Of a stretch of 64,000 nucleotides of DNA, positions 9,509 through 17,046 are shown one piece after another. Made by a program: the position numbers and the translations under genes. Each line of letters opens with the position of its first letter. Position 1 is the first letter of the stretch. The notes under the pieces were generated by a model, which had not been told where the DNA came from, ran no database searches, and was given only the letters and a program-made list of their open reading frames with translations. The stretch lies in assembly GCF_014203895.1 (NCBI RefSeq), contig NZ_JACHJY010000017.1:1-64000 (forward strand). Reading direction: 5' to 3'. The DNA comes from Streptomyces nymphaeiformis. GTDB taxonomy: Bacteria > Actinomycetota > Actinomycetes > Streptomycetales > Streptomycetaceae.

Positions 9509-9564
9509 GAAGCTCCTGGTAGACGGGTTCTCGACCAAGATCACCCGTGTCCGCCAGGAGCTTC
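9509..9564 (+). promoter_or_regulatory. Hairpin sequestering the transposase ribosome binding site
   Basis: GAAGCTCCTGG (9509-9519) pairs perfectly with CCAGGAGCTTC (9554-9564), with an inner ACGGGT/ACCCGT helix. The right arm contains AGGAG, the Shine-Dalgarno 6 nt before GTG 9567. Such hairpins in other IS elements (IS10 and IS50 are the textbook cases) block translation of read-through transcripts from outside the element. The same hairpin is kept at 21489-21544 and, with different inner sequence but preserved pairing, at 48918-48973. Confidence 0.7.
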
Positions 9565-9566
9565 GC

Positions 9567-10322
9567 GTGCTTGTCTACCCGTCGTCGATCGATCTGTCCA
9601 GCCACACCTTGCGCTATCTGACGGGACAGCTCCGTGCCCGGCAGCGCGAGATCGGAACACGATGGCGACGGCTGCCGGCAGGCCGGCAGGCCCTGCTCGC
9701 TCTGGCGCACTTGAGATGCGGTGACACATACGCCCAGCTCGCGGCCGGGTTCCGTATCGGTGTCGCGACGGCCTACCGCTACATACGCGAGGCCGTCGAC
9801 GTCCTGGCCGCCCTCGCCCCGACCCTGGCCGAAGCGATGAAGACCGTGCGGACGAAGGCGTTCGTGATCCTGGACGGCCCCCTGCTGCCGATCGACCGGA
9901 TCGCCGCCGACACCCCGTACTACTCGGGGAAGCATAAACGCCACGGCATGAACGTCCAGGTCCTCACCGACCCGTTCGGACGCCTGCTGTGGGCCTCGCC
10001 CGCGCTACCGGGTTCGACCCACGACCTGACCGCCGCACGCACTCACGGCATCATCGATGCCCTCGCCGACGAGGACGTGAAGTGCTGGGCGGACAAGGCA
10101 TACCAAGGCGCCGGCCGACCGGTCCGAGTCCCGTTCCGAGGCCAACGGCTCAAGCGGTGGAAGCGACGGCACAACAGCACCCATGCCAGGATCCGCTGCC
10201 TCGGTGAGCAAGCCATGGCCACCCTGAAGGGCTGGCGCCTCCTGCGGAAACTCCGCCGCAGCACCAACCGAATCACCGACATCGTGAAGGCCATCGTCGC
10301 CCTTCACCACGCCTCAACCTGA
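9567..10322 (+). CDS. IS transposase (HTH_Tnp_4 / DDE_Tnp_4 type)
   Basis: 251 aa from GTG 9567, preceded by AGGAG at 9556-9560 within the hairpin. An open frame extends back to ATG 9471, but that part encodes the hairpin region and is not conserved as protein in the other copies. The N-terminal HTH region includes ALLALAHLRCGDTYAQLAAGF and VATAYRYIREAV. The catalytic domain has VILDGPLLPIDRI (D1), the WADKAYQG block (D2) and GEQAMATLKGWR (E). It looks intact. One residue after LDG is Pro where the 0.2-kb and 48-kb relatives have Thr, which might affect activity. Confidence 0.85.
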   Translation: MLVYPSSIDLSSHTLRYLTGQLRARQREIGTRWRRLPAGRQALLALAHLRCGDTYAQLAAGFRIGVATAYRYIREAVDVLAALAPTLAEAMKTVRTKAFVILDGPLLPIDRIAADTPYYSGKHKRHGMNVQVLTDPFGRLLWASPALPGSTHDLTAARTHGIIDALADEDVKCWADKAYQGAGRPVRVPFRGQRLKRWKRRHNSTHARIRCLGEQAMATLKGWRLLRKLRRSTNRITDIVKAIVALHHAST

Positions 10323-10338
10323 GGTTGGAAAAAGCTCA

Positions 10339-10681
10339 GTCATGTGCGGAGGGTACGAGGCGAGCCTTCAGGTCGAGCAACCGGGGTTTGGGCCCTCTCA
10401 ATCGAACAGCGCCATCACGCTCCGCGACGACTCCCCAAGATCTGTGCCAGAACCCAGAACTGAGAGCAGATGTTCATGTCTGTTGTCCTGTCGCAACGAA
10501 GCCAATCGTCCGGGCGCTGCTGAGTAGGTGTTCTGAACCCAGGGCGAAGGAAGGATCCCGAAGGTCGCCTCCGTTCGTGGGGCAGATGAATTGGGTTGCG
10601 GTGGTCCGGTGAACCCGGTGAGGTACCTCCACGGACGGTGCCACGGAGCAGGTGCAACGAGCGAGGTCGGGAAGAGGCGGC
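10339..10681. other. Intergenic region between IS and MFS gene
   Basis: About 340 bp without a recognisable gene in either strand. It presumably carries the promoter of the MFS gene; the only clear signal is the ribosome binding site GAAGAGG at 10671-10677. Confidence 0.4.
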
Positions 10682-11845
10682 ATGGTCGCGCCACGACCGG
10701 CTTCATGGCACGGGCTGGCGGTGCTTGCCGCCTTCACCTTCAACACTGCGGAGAACCTGCCTATCGGCCTTCTGGAGGTCATCTCTGAAAGCCTGCGGGT
10801 ATCGGTGTCAGCGGTCGGTCTTCTGGTTACCGGCTATGGCGTGACGGTGGCCGTTGCGTCTCTGCCGCTCGCCCACGTCGTGCGGGCAGTGCCCCGGCGC
10901 TACGTGCTCACAGGACTCCTGGCCGCGCTGGTCGTGTCCAGTCTGGCTGCCGCGCTGACCACTTCCTATTGGCTGCTTCTCATGGCACGGCTACTGACCG
11001 CGCTCGCTCAAGCGCTGTTCTGGGCCGTGATGGGGCCGGTCGCGGTGGGGCTGTTCGCGCCTGCGGTGCGTGGGCGTGTGGTCGGGGCACTATCCGTCGC
11101 TGGTTCGCTCGCACTTGTGATCGGCGTGCCCGCCGGGACCTGGTTGGGCCGTCTCAGTGACTGGCGGGTGCCAGTCACCGTGCTTGCAGGTCTGGGGATC
11201 GTCTCTCTGTTGACGATCGCCGTTCTGCTGCCGACGTCACGGCCGGAAGAAGAGGACGCCGCCTACGGAGTCAGTCCCGACGTCCGACGGTTCGGGATCG
11301 TGCCGGCGGCCGGAACCTTGTCCGCTGCCGGGGCGTTCGCGGGATTTACCTGCATCGTGAGGTTCCTGGGCGATGTGAGCGGCTTCCCTCCCAGCACTGT
11401 ATGCGTCCTGTTCATGGCTTTCGGCGTTGCGTGTCTGTTCGGGGTGAGTGTCACCGGGGCTCTGCTGGATCGGTTTCCGCATGCCGCGCCGGCAGCTGCC
11501 GTGGCCACTCAGGCGGTGGCCTTGCTCGGCCTGTACGTGGCGGGCACCGATCCGGTGGCAGCGGTGGTGTTCTTGGTGCTGATGGGCGGTGCACTCGGGC
11601 CGGTGTTCATGACGACCCAGAACACGATGCTGCATTGTGCTCCAGGTCGCACGGATATATCGCTCGCGGCGAACTCTGGCGCCTACAACGCCGGCATCGC
11701 GGCCGGCGCCGCGCTCGGCGGATTGATCCTGCCGCTAGCCGAGGTGCGGGGCGCCTTCCTCGCCGGCGGCCTGCTTTCTGTCGCAGCCTGCGCGGTGCCA
11801 CTCGGCAGACTGCTGCTGCGACAACGACCCGAACCGGCTGAGTAG
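10682..11845 (+). CDS. MFS transporter (DHA1/AraJ-like)
   Basis: 387 aa; ATG 10682 (MVAPRPASW) is preferred over 10652 because GAAGAGG precedes it at proper distance. Twelve hydrophobic segments are visible, starting with VLAAFTFNTAENLPIGLLEV. The region after TM2 (LPLAHVVRAVPRRYVL) is the cytoplasmic loop 2-3 of MFS carriers, and a Pro/Glu-rich central loop (PTSRPEEEDAAYG) separates the two six-helix halves. The ENLPIGLLEVISESLRVS opening is typical of the AraJ/YdhP sugar- or drug-efflux group. The substrate cannot be read from sequence. It stands alone between two IS elements, so its context gives no clue. Confidence 0.85.
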   Translation: MVAPRPASWHGLAVLAAFTFNTAENLPIGLLEVISESLRVSVSAVGLLVTGYGVTVAVASLPLAHVVRAVPRRYVLTGLLAALVVSSLAAALTTSYWLLLMARLLTALAQALFWAVMGPVAVGLFAPAVRGRVVGALSVAGSLALVIGVPAGTWLGRLSDWRVPVTVLAGLGIVSLLTIAVLLPTSRPEEEDAAYGVSPDVRRFGIVPAAGTLSAAGAFAGFTCIVRFLGDVSGFPPSTVCVLFMAFGVACLFGVSVTGALLDRFPHAAPAAAVATQAVALLGLYVAGTDPVAAVVFLVLMGGALGPVFMTTQNTMLHCAPGRTDISLAANSGAYNAGIAAGAALGGLILPLAEVRGAFLAGGLLSVAACAVPLGRLLLRQRPEPAE

Positions 11846-11854
11846 ACCCCACCA

Positions 11855-12488
11855 TCAACGGACTGCTGGTGGCTTCCTTGCCCAGTGACTGGTGCGACCT
11901 CTGCGGGTGAGGCGGCGGGTCATGACGGTGATGAGTGCCCAGTTCAGATGGGCTTCGGAGTGTTGTGGGAGGCGTTCGTAGCCGCGGACGTTGCGGCGGG
12001 CGTTCATGACCCAGCCGATGGTGCGTTCGACTTTCCAGCGGCGGGGAAGGACGACGAATCCCGTAGCCCCGCAGGGGCGGGTGACGGTTCGCAGGGTTGT
12101 CCAGAGGCGGTCGTCAGCCCAGTTCGCGAGCTGGCCGGCGTATGCGGAGTCAGCCCAGACCTGGGTGATCTGCGGCTGGGTGAGACGCAGGCGCCAGAGG
12201 AGTTCGCGGGCTGCGTCGCGGTCGTTCATGCTGGCAGGCGTCACCGTGATCATCACGGGCAGGCCGAGGGTGTCGACGGCGATGTGTCTCTTGCGGCCGT
12301 TGATCTTCTTCCCGACGTCGTAGCCGCGGGTCTTGCTGCCGACGGTCGAGGACGACCGCCCGGGACAACAGGCGGGGTCCGGCGTCGACAGGCGGGACCA
12401 GGCCTGAGCCGGTGACCCAGCGCCACGCCGCGACCGGCACCCGCAGCCGGCCCGCGGCCTCCAACTCGTCGTACGTCTCACGCATCAC
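11855..12488 (-). pseudogene. IS5-family (IS4/5-type) transposase, frameshifted
   Basis: The DDE_Tnp_1 core is clear on the minus strand: GKKINGRKRHIAVDTLGLP, WADSAYAGQLANW, then RRWKVERTIGWVMNARRN and the C-terminal tail. It is preceded by sequence in a different frame (MRETYDELEAAGRL...VPVAAWRWV), so the 5' portion is shortened and frameshifted. The residues just before GYDVGKKINGRK (SSTVGSKTR) still resemble the usual SQSVKG-type segment. The element is not functional as one gene. The tail ends next to the MFS stop. Confidence 0.75.
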
Positions 12489-12870
12489 TCACTCCGATCT
12501 CTCGGTGGCATGGCCCGTCGAGCGGGCCGCGTCGGAAAGATGACAAGAAGATTCTTGCTTGTGTCAATAGCCCTTTTTTCGGGACGAGTTGGGGACGTGC
12601 TGTACCAGTCGCGTACGTGTACGCGAGGGCAGAAAGCACCCGCCCGGGTGAACCGGACGGGGGCGAAACGACGAAGCCCCCGCCGTGAGCGGCAGGGGCT
12701 TCGGGAGGGGCGGGGAACGAACGGGCCAGCGACTCCCAGAGTCATGAATGTCTGTCTGCGAAGACCTCCGGGGTACCCCACAACGGTGAGATGTGGCTCT
12801 GCGAGGTCCGTGGCGTGTACGAGGTGAGTGAGCGCGGCATGCCCGGCCTCGGGATCAAGCTGCGTCAGGG
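12489..12870. other. Intergenic region with terminator and coding-like debris
   Basis: A strong hairpin (12672-12703) is the only clear signal. On the minus strand a short stretch (about 12780-12900) reads AAMTLTQLDPEAGHAALTHL, which has a HEAT-repeat-like rhythm. It is in a different frame from the neighbouring cyclodeaminase gene and has no credible start, so it is at best a gene remnant. Confidence 0.35.
12672..12703. terminator. Hairpin terminator
   Basis: CGAAGCCCC-C-GCC / GGC-A-GGGGCTTCG forms a 12-pair stem with one mismatch around loop GTGAGC. It lies downstream of the minus-strand cyclodeaminase operon and probably ends it. No U tract follows on either strand, as is common in Streptomyces. 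Confidence 0.7.
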
Positions 12871-13950
12871 TCATGGCAGCCCACAGCCGGATGTCGCCGC
12901 TGCCCTTCCCTGCCGTGGCGCATTGGACAAGGGCAGGTCCGTCGCACAGGCCGGTGGCCGACTGCGCTGTGGGCCCGTGCCCCGGAGGAGGTCCAGGGTG
13001 ACCTGGGCCGCCGCGAGGTCCTGCACGCCCAGGCCGATGAGCTTGCAGACGGTGATCTCGTCGGCCCGTTCGCGGCCCGGTGCCGACCCCGCAATCACCT
13101 CGCCGAGTTCCGTGGGTTCCGGGAAGGCCGCTTGGGCCCGCGCGAGGTCTCCGTGGACGGCGGTGAGGGCGCGGCTGTCGACCACGATCCGGTCGGCGCG
13201 GTACAGGCAGGACGGAGACAGTTCGGCCTTGGTCGGGTCGTCGGCTCCTACGGCGGTGATGTGCAGGCCGGGAGCCAGCCACTCGGCGTCGACCAGCGGT
13301 TCGGTGCTGGCGGTGGCCGTCACCAGCACGTCGGCGCCCTCGCACGCCTGCCGGGCGGTGCCCACCGGGGTCACCCGCAGGTCGGGGCGGCGTGTGACCA
13401 GCGCGGCGGCCAGGCGGCGCACGCGTTCGTCGCGGCGTCCCCAGACCCTCGCCTCCCGGATCGGGAGTTCGTCGGCAGCCGCCAGGATCTGCAGGTACGC
13501 CTGAACTCCGGTACCCAGCACGCCGACTACGGCGGAGTCCGGCCGGGCCAGCGTGCGCGCGGCGAGCGCGCCGGCGGCCGCGGTGCGGATGTCGGACAGG
13601 TGGTGCTCGTCCTCCAGCACGGCCTGCAGGTCCCCGGTCCGGGCGTCGAACACGGCGACGGCACCGGATCCCGGCGTGCCGCCACGCCGGGCACGCTCCG
13701 CGAACCAGGTGGCCACCTTCACCGTGAAGACGGAACGGCCCGGCAGCCAGGCCGACTTCACGTGCACGTCGCCGTCCCGGCCCGCCGGCGCGAACACCGC
13801 CACAGGCGAGTCGCCCAGTCCGCGGCTGAAGTCGGCGAACGCTGCCGCCACTTCCTCGACGACGTCCTCGTACCCCACGAGCGCGCGGATCGTGTCCGGC
13901 CCGACGTATGCCGGAATCGCCTTCACCGTCTGCCGGGTCGCGGCGCTCAC
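12871..13950 (-). CDS. Ornithine cyclodeaminase / mu-crystallin family protein
   Basis: 359 aa from GTG 13950, which overlaps the stop of the PhzF-type gene as GTGA. The Rossmann NAD(P)-binding motif is VGVLGTGVQAYLQI, followed by VWGRRDERVRRLA. Upstream sit VHVKSAWLPGRSVFTVKVATWF, including the Lys usually involved in substrate binding, and DEHHLSDIRTAAAGALAARTLA, typical of the family. Members convert ornithine to proline, reduce ketimines, or act as alanine or N-ligand dehydrogenases in natural-product pathways. The residues here do not decide which. The last 30 residues (GPQRSRPPACATD...) are unlike other members, so the end may have been altered by a frameshift. Confidence 0.85.
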   Translation of the reverse strand: MSAATRQTVKAIPAYVGPDTIRALVGYEDVVEEVAAAFADFSRGLGDSPVAVFAPAGRDGDVHVKSAWLPGRSVFTVKVATWFAERARRGGTPGSGAVAVFDARTGDLQAVLEDEHHLSDIRTAAAGALAARTLARPDSAVVGVLGTGVQAYLQILAAADELPIREARVWGRRDERVRRLAAALVTRRPDLRVTPVGTARQACEGADVLVTATASTEPLVDAEWLAPGLHITAVGADDPTKAELSPSCLYRADRIVVDSRALTAVHGDLARAQAAFPEPTELGEVIAGSAPGRERADEITVCKLIGLGVQDLAAAQVTLDLLRGTGPQRSRPPACATDLPLSNAPRQGRAAATSGCGLP

Positions 13951-14822
13951 TGAGGCAGCACCTCCAGCCGTCCCTCGCCGACGAAGGCGACCTCGCCACC
14001 GACCCGCACGGAGTGGATGTCCTCCCCGTGGCCGTGGGCGCTGATGGTCATCTCGCTGGGGCGTCCGGTGAACCGGCCCTGGCGCAGGGTCACGGCTTCG
14101 CCGTCGCCGATGCAGCCGTGACGGCGCAGGTAGGCTGCGGCGCAGCCGGCTCCGCTGCCGGTGGCCACGTCCTCGGTCAGCCCGTCGTTGTTCCAGTGCC
14201 GCGCCTCCAGAGCGGTGGCATCGAGGACGTAGGCGAACTGGGCGCCGAGGTCCGCCAGTCGTGTGCTGATGTCCGAGGCGATGCGGGCACGGTCGAGGGC
14301 GCCTTCGCGGACCGGGAGCACCAGGTAGCGCAGCCCTGTGGAGACGACCTCCGGGGACAGGTCCGGATCGAGGTCCTTGGCGTCGAGGCCGAACAAGGAC
14401 GCCAGGTCCTTCGCGTCCGAGGGCTCGGGGCGGCCGAGGAAGGCGGCCCGGCCCTGATCCAGCACGCTGGCGTACCGTCCGGTTCCGAGCCGCCTCGTGG
14501 TCACCTCCACGGTGCGGGCCTTCAAGCGCAGCGTCCACGTCTCCTCCTCGCCGGCACCGTGCAGGGCGTGCAGCACACACCCGGCCCCGATGACGGGGTG
14601 CCCGGCGAAGTCCAGTTCCTCGATGAGGTCGAAGACCCGCGCCTGCCGGCCCGAGTTCCCCGACGTCTTGTCCGGGGTCAGGAAGATCGACTCGAAGTGG
14701 CGCAGCTCCTGCGTGATCCGCTGCATCTGGGGTCCGCTGAGCTTGGCGGCGTCGGGGAAGACAGTCAGGCTGTTGCCGCTGTAGGGCAGGCCGGTGAAGA
14801 CATCGACGTGGTGGTAGAACAT
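13947..14822 (-). CDS. PhzF family isomerase/epimerase
   Basis: 291 aa. Two-domain diaminopimelate-epimerase-like fold: DVFTGLPYSGNSLTVFPDA at the N-terminus, ELRHFESIFLTP with the catalytic Glu of PhzF, FDLIEELDFAGHPVIGAG, and the C-terminal DVATGSGAGCAAAYLRRHG signature. In phenazine producers PhzF isomerises dihydro-hydroxyanthranilate; most isolated homologues have unknown substrates. It is first in a two-gene operon with the cyclodeaminase (GTGA overlap) and diverges from a LysR gene with 72 bp between. That points to one inducible amino-acid-derived pathway. Confidence 0.9.
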   Translation of the reverse strand: MFYHHVDVFTGLPYSGNSLTVFPDAAKLSGPQMQRITQELRHFESIFLTPDKTSGNSGRQARVFDLIEELDFAGHPVIGAGCVLHALHGAGEEETWTLRLKARTVEVTTRRLGTGRYASVLDQGRAAFLGRPEPSDAKDLASLFGLDAKDLDPDLSPEVVSTGLRYLVLPVREGALDRARIASDISTRLADLGAQFAYVLDATALEARHWNNDGLTEDVATGSGAGCAAAYLRRHGCIGDGEAVTLRQGRFTGRPSEMTISAHGHGEDIHSVRVGGEVAFVGEGRLEVLPQ

Positions 14823-14881
14823 GCGGCTGAGGCTACGAGCCCACCAGGCCAGAAGGAACTGGCCAATCTCGGAGATCCTAC

Positions 14882-14896
14882 ATAACGTCTGGTTAT
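14882..14896. promoter_or_regulatory. Candidate LysR box (ATAAC-N5-GTTAT)
   Basis: ATAACGTCTGGTTAT is a perfect 5-bp inverted repeat with 5-bp spacer in the T-N11-A form used by LysR regulators. It sits in the divergent gap between the phzF-like gene and the LysR gene and overlaps the first ATG (14895), compatible with autoregulation. It would also favour the later start at 14913. Confidence 0.5.
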
Positions 14897-15728
14897 GGGA
14901 TCGGATCTGGACATGGCACAGCTGCGGGTCTTCGTCACCTGCACCCGCTCCGGCAGCATCAGCCGCGCCGCCACCGCGCTAGGGCACAGCCAGCCCGCAC
15001 TCAGCCAGCAACTGCGCAGGCTGGAACGCACCGTCGGACAGCCACTCCTGCACCGCGCCGCCACCGGCGTCACCCTCACCAAGGCCGGCGAGGCGCTGCT
15101 GCCGTACGCCGAACGCATCCTGGCCCTGTCCACCCAGGCACTCGGCGCCACCGGCCCGGCCATCCAGGGGCACTGCGGCGTGGGCCTGCTCGAAGACCTC
15201 ACCACCGCGCCGCTCCCTCAGGCCCTGGCCGACTTCGCCCGCATGAACCCCCGGGCCACCCTGGAGCTGATCAGCGGCCCCGGCCCCGTACTCCGCGAGG
15301 CATATGGCAAAGGACGCATACACCTGGCGCTGTGCGACCCGTCCTATCTCCCCGAGCCACCCCGGTGGACGGTGCGCCTCCCTATGGCCTGGGCCGCCGC
15401 CCCCAGTCTGGACACCACCCTCGACCCCCTCCCCCTGGTCCTCTTCTCCCAGCCCTGCCGCTGGCGCCAACCGCTCCTTGACTCCCTCGAAGCCGCCGGA
15501 CGCGGCTGGCGCACCGCATTCGAGAGCACCAGCGTGCCCGGCGTCCGGGCGGCCGTCCGCGCCGGCCTCGGCGCGGCCGCCCTCCTTCCGGCCACCGTCG
15601 AACCGGGCACCGCCGTACACGGCCTTCCCGCGCTCCCCGACGTCGAACTCGGGTTGATCAGGCGCCCCGGAACCGAGGGCGATACCCTCGTCGACGCCGT
15701 CGAAGCCATCCTCAAACGGCTCGCCTGA
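14895..15728 (+). CDS. LysR family transcriptional regulator
   Basis: 277 aa; an alternative ATG at 14913 (MAQLRVFVTC) fits the usual LysR start better and would leave the operator outside the gene. Winged HTH: SGSISRAATALGHSQPALSQQLRRLERTVGQPLLHR. The effector domain (residues 95-277) is shorter than average. It is divergent from the PhzF/cyclodeaminase operon, so by the usual LysR arrangement it most likely controls those genes in response to their substrate or product. Confidence 0.9.
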   Translation: MGSDLDMAQLRVFVTCTRSGSISRAATALGHSQPALSQQLRRLERTVGQPLLHRAATGVTLTKAGEALLPYAERILALSTQALGATGPAIQGHCGVGLLEDLTTAPLPQALADFARMNPRATLELISGPGPVLREAYGKGRIHLALCDPSYLPEPPRWTVRLPMAWAAAPSLDTTLDPLPLVLFSQPCRWRQPLLDSLEAAGRGWRTAFESTSVPGVRAAVRAGLGAAALLPATVEPGTAVHGLPALPDVELGLIRRPGTEGDTLVDAVEAILKRLA

Positions 15729-16211
15729 TCAGCTACCCGCCCCTCGCTTCCGGCCAGAAGCCGGTCAGCTCCTTGGTCAAGCGACCACAGTCCGCATGGG
15801 TACCAGCGCCACCGCGCCGACACGCGCATCTCATATCGTCGGCGAAATGGGCGTGGAAGCCGTACCGGTCGCGGCCCTGGCCGACGACCCTCGTCGGCCC
15901 TCATGCCGACCGCCCGGATGGCTGGCGCCCCACAAGGCGGCGTAGGCGATCTTCGTGCCCAATGTCCGGCCATCGGCGCGAGCAACCGGGCGCCGACGCT
16001 GTCGGCGATCGTCCCGCGCAGGGAGCCGTCGATCGCCGATCGCCGTGACGCACGGTCCTCGGTCGCCGCAGATCGCCAGCACGTCGCAGCAGGTTCCAGA
16101 CGATGGGTGCGCCATTGGGCCACGCGCAGCGGCGAAAGATCGACTTCCCGGCTGAAGACCGCTCCACGAAACTGAGGAGAGGTGATTCCCGAACGAAGAC
16201 CGAGGTGTCTG
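15729..16211. other. Non-coding or decayed region
   Basis: Nearly 500 bp where several frames stay open because of GC bias, but none shows a recognisable protein, a start with a ribosome binding site or consistent codon use. No remnant could be assigned. Confidence 0.4.
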
Positions 16212-16440
16212 ATGGCGGAATCGGAGGGGGACGACCTCACCATCCGCCTTGTGGCCGAGCGGCTGGTGGAGGCACACCCCCAACTGGAGGTCGACCTCGT
16301 ACAAAGGTCAGTACAGACGGCGCACGAAGAGCTCGGGTACGCACGGCTACCTACCTACCTACCTACCGGTCGTGATGGAGCGAAGAGCCAAGGACCTGCT
16401 GCCGTCCGACGAGCAGGCGGAACGAATACCTGACCCCTGA
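16212..16440 (+). pseudogene. Small three-helix-bundle type protein, frameshifted at a (CTAC)5 repeat
   Basis: ATG 16212 with GAGG 6-9 nt before it reads MAESEGDDLTIRLVAERLVE and continues to HEELGYARL, which matches the opening of a common Streptomyces small-protein family (VAERL...HP.L....V...V..A..EL..AR...). That family continues with a PVL/M-ERRA-.-D-.L block. Here the block (YLPVVMERRAKDLL) is present but in another frame, and the switch lies exactly in (CTAC)5 at 16347-16366. The current frame ends at 16433; the restored one would end at 16440. Loss of one unit or gain of two would repair the gene. It may therefore be phase-variable, or simply broken. Confidence 0.6.
16347..16366 (+). 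repeat. Tetranucleotide repeat (CTAC)5
   Basis: Five perfect CTAC units lie inside the small protein gene at the point where the family frame breaks. Unit length 4 means every slip changes the frame. Such short tandem repeats are unusual in Streptomyces coding DNA. Confidence 0.9.
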
Positions 16441-17046
16441 GACGCGACTCCTCGGCGTATCGTCCCCGGCCGGCAGACGTGAGCCCGGGGCATGTACGGC
16501 GGATCGCGGTCGGGGTCGGGTGGCCCCGTCCTGGACGACAAGTATCGGGTCCTTCAGCGCCGGAACGGTGGTCGAACTGCTCATCGGTCGGCGCGCGGTG
16601 TCCGCGATCGTCGCCCGGCAGAAGGGTTCGATCATCCGGTCCCCGCACCTTCGGCTGAGAGCCGGCAAGGCGCTCGCGACCACCCGCTCGCTGTTCATCG
16701 TGATGTTCGCGGCGACTTGCTCGGCAAGGAGCCCGTCCGGCTCCTTCGACAAGTCCCTGCCCCATGCGTGTGGCGCCGCCGCACGCACCGTCCTGGGCGC
16801 TGAACGCGTGGGACTCGACCGGCCGCGCGCCCCGCACCCCCGGGACGTGACCGGCTCGCCGACGGTGCAGGCCCGATCGGGTGAGCCACCGACGAGGACC
16901 TTGGTCCGCCTGAATGACCATCACTCCACCACCGCACAAAGGCGGTGAGCCCGCCCGGTACAGCGGCCGCCGCGTGGTACCACGTCAGGAAAACACCAGT
17001 GGACCGCCGCGATCCCGATGATTGTCGAGCCAAGGAGCTGATACGC
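16441..17046. other. Region without a recognised gene
   Basis: About 600 bp. Long open frames exist on both strands (for example around 16520-16948 plus and 16363-16788 minus), but none resembles a known protein or has a convincing start. The last bases carry the ribosome binding site AAGGAG (17032-17037) of the ClC gene. Confidence 0.35.

Larger units (their letters stand above)
108..10338. mobile_element. Possible composite transposon: IS - three unknown genes - IS
   Basis: Two directly repeated copies of the same IS, almost base-identical over about 590 bp, bracket a minus-strand three-gene cassette (747-9117). This is how a class I composite transposon looks, or how two insertions that later recombine look. 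The left copy is truncated by IS3 DNA, so the unit is probably fixed now. No target duplication can be checked at the left edge because the outer end of that copy is lost. The composite nature is inference; the paired IS copies are seen directly. Confidence 0.4.
9453..10338 (+). mobile_element. Complete IS with DDE_Tnp_4-type transposase
   Basis: About 885 bp. The left end GGAGCCCTTTCCAATCT and the reverse complement of the right end (TGAGCTTTTTCCAACCT) form imperfect terminal inverted repeats matching the cleaner 13-bp repeats GTGAGCCTTTTCC of the relative at 48104-49031. It contains one transposase gene and a 5' hairpin that covers its ribosome binding site. Related material lies at 108-698 (truncated), 21456-21636 (left end only), 30053-30096 (two right ends) and 48104-49031. 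Confidence 0.75.

Noticed and set aside
12485..13999. Alternative 504-codon minus frame across the cyclodeaminase gene
   Set aside because: It reads Arg/Gly-rich nonsense where the other frame gives clear NAD-binding and family motifs; only a short downstream piece looks coding.
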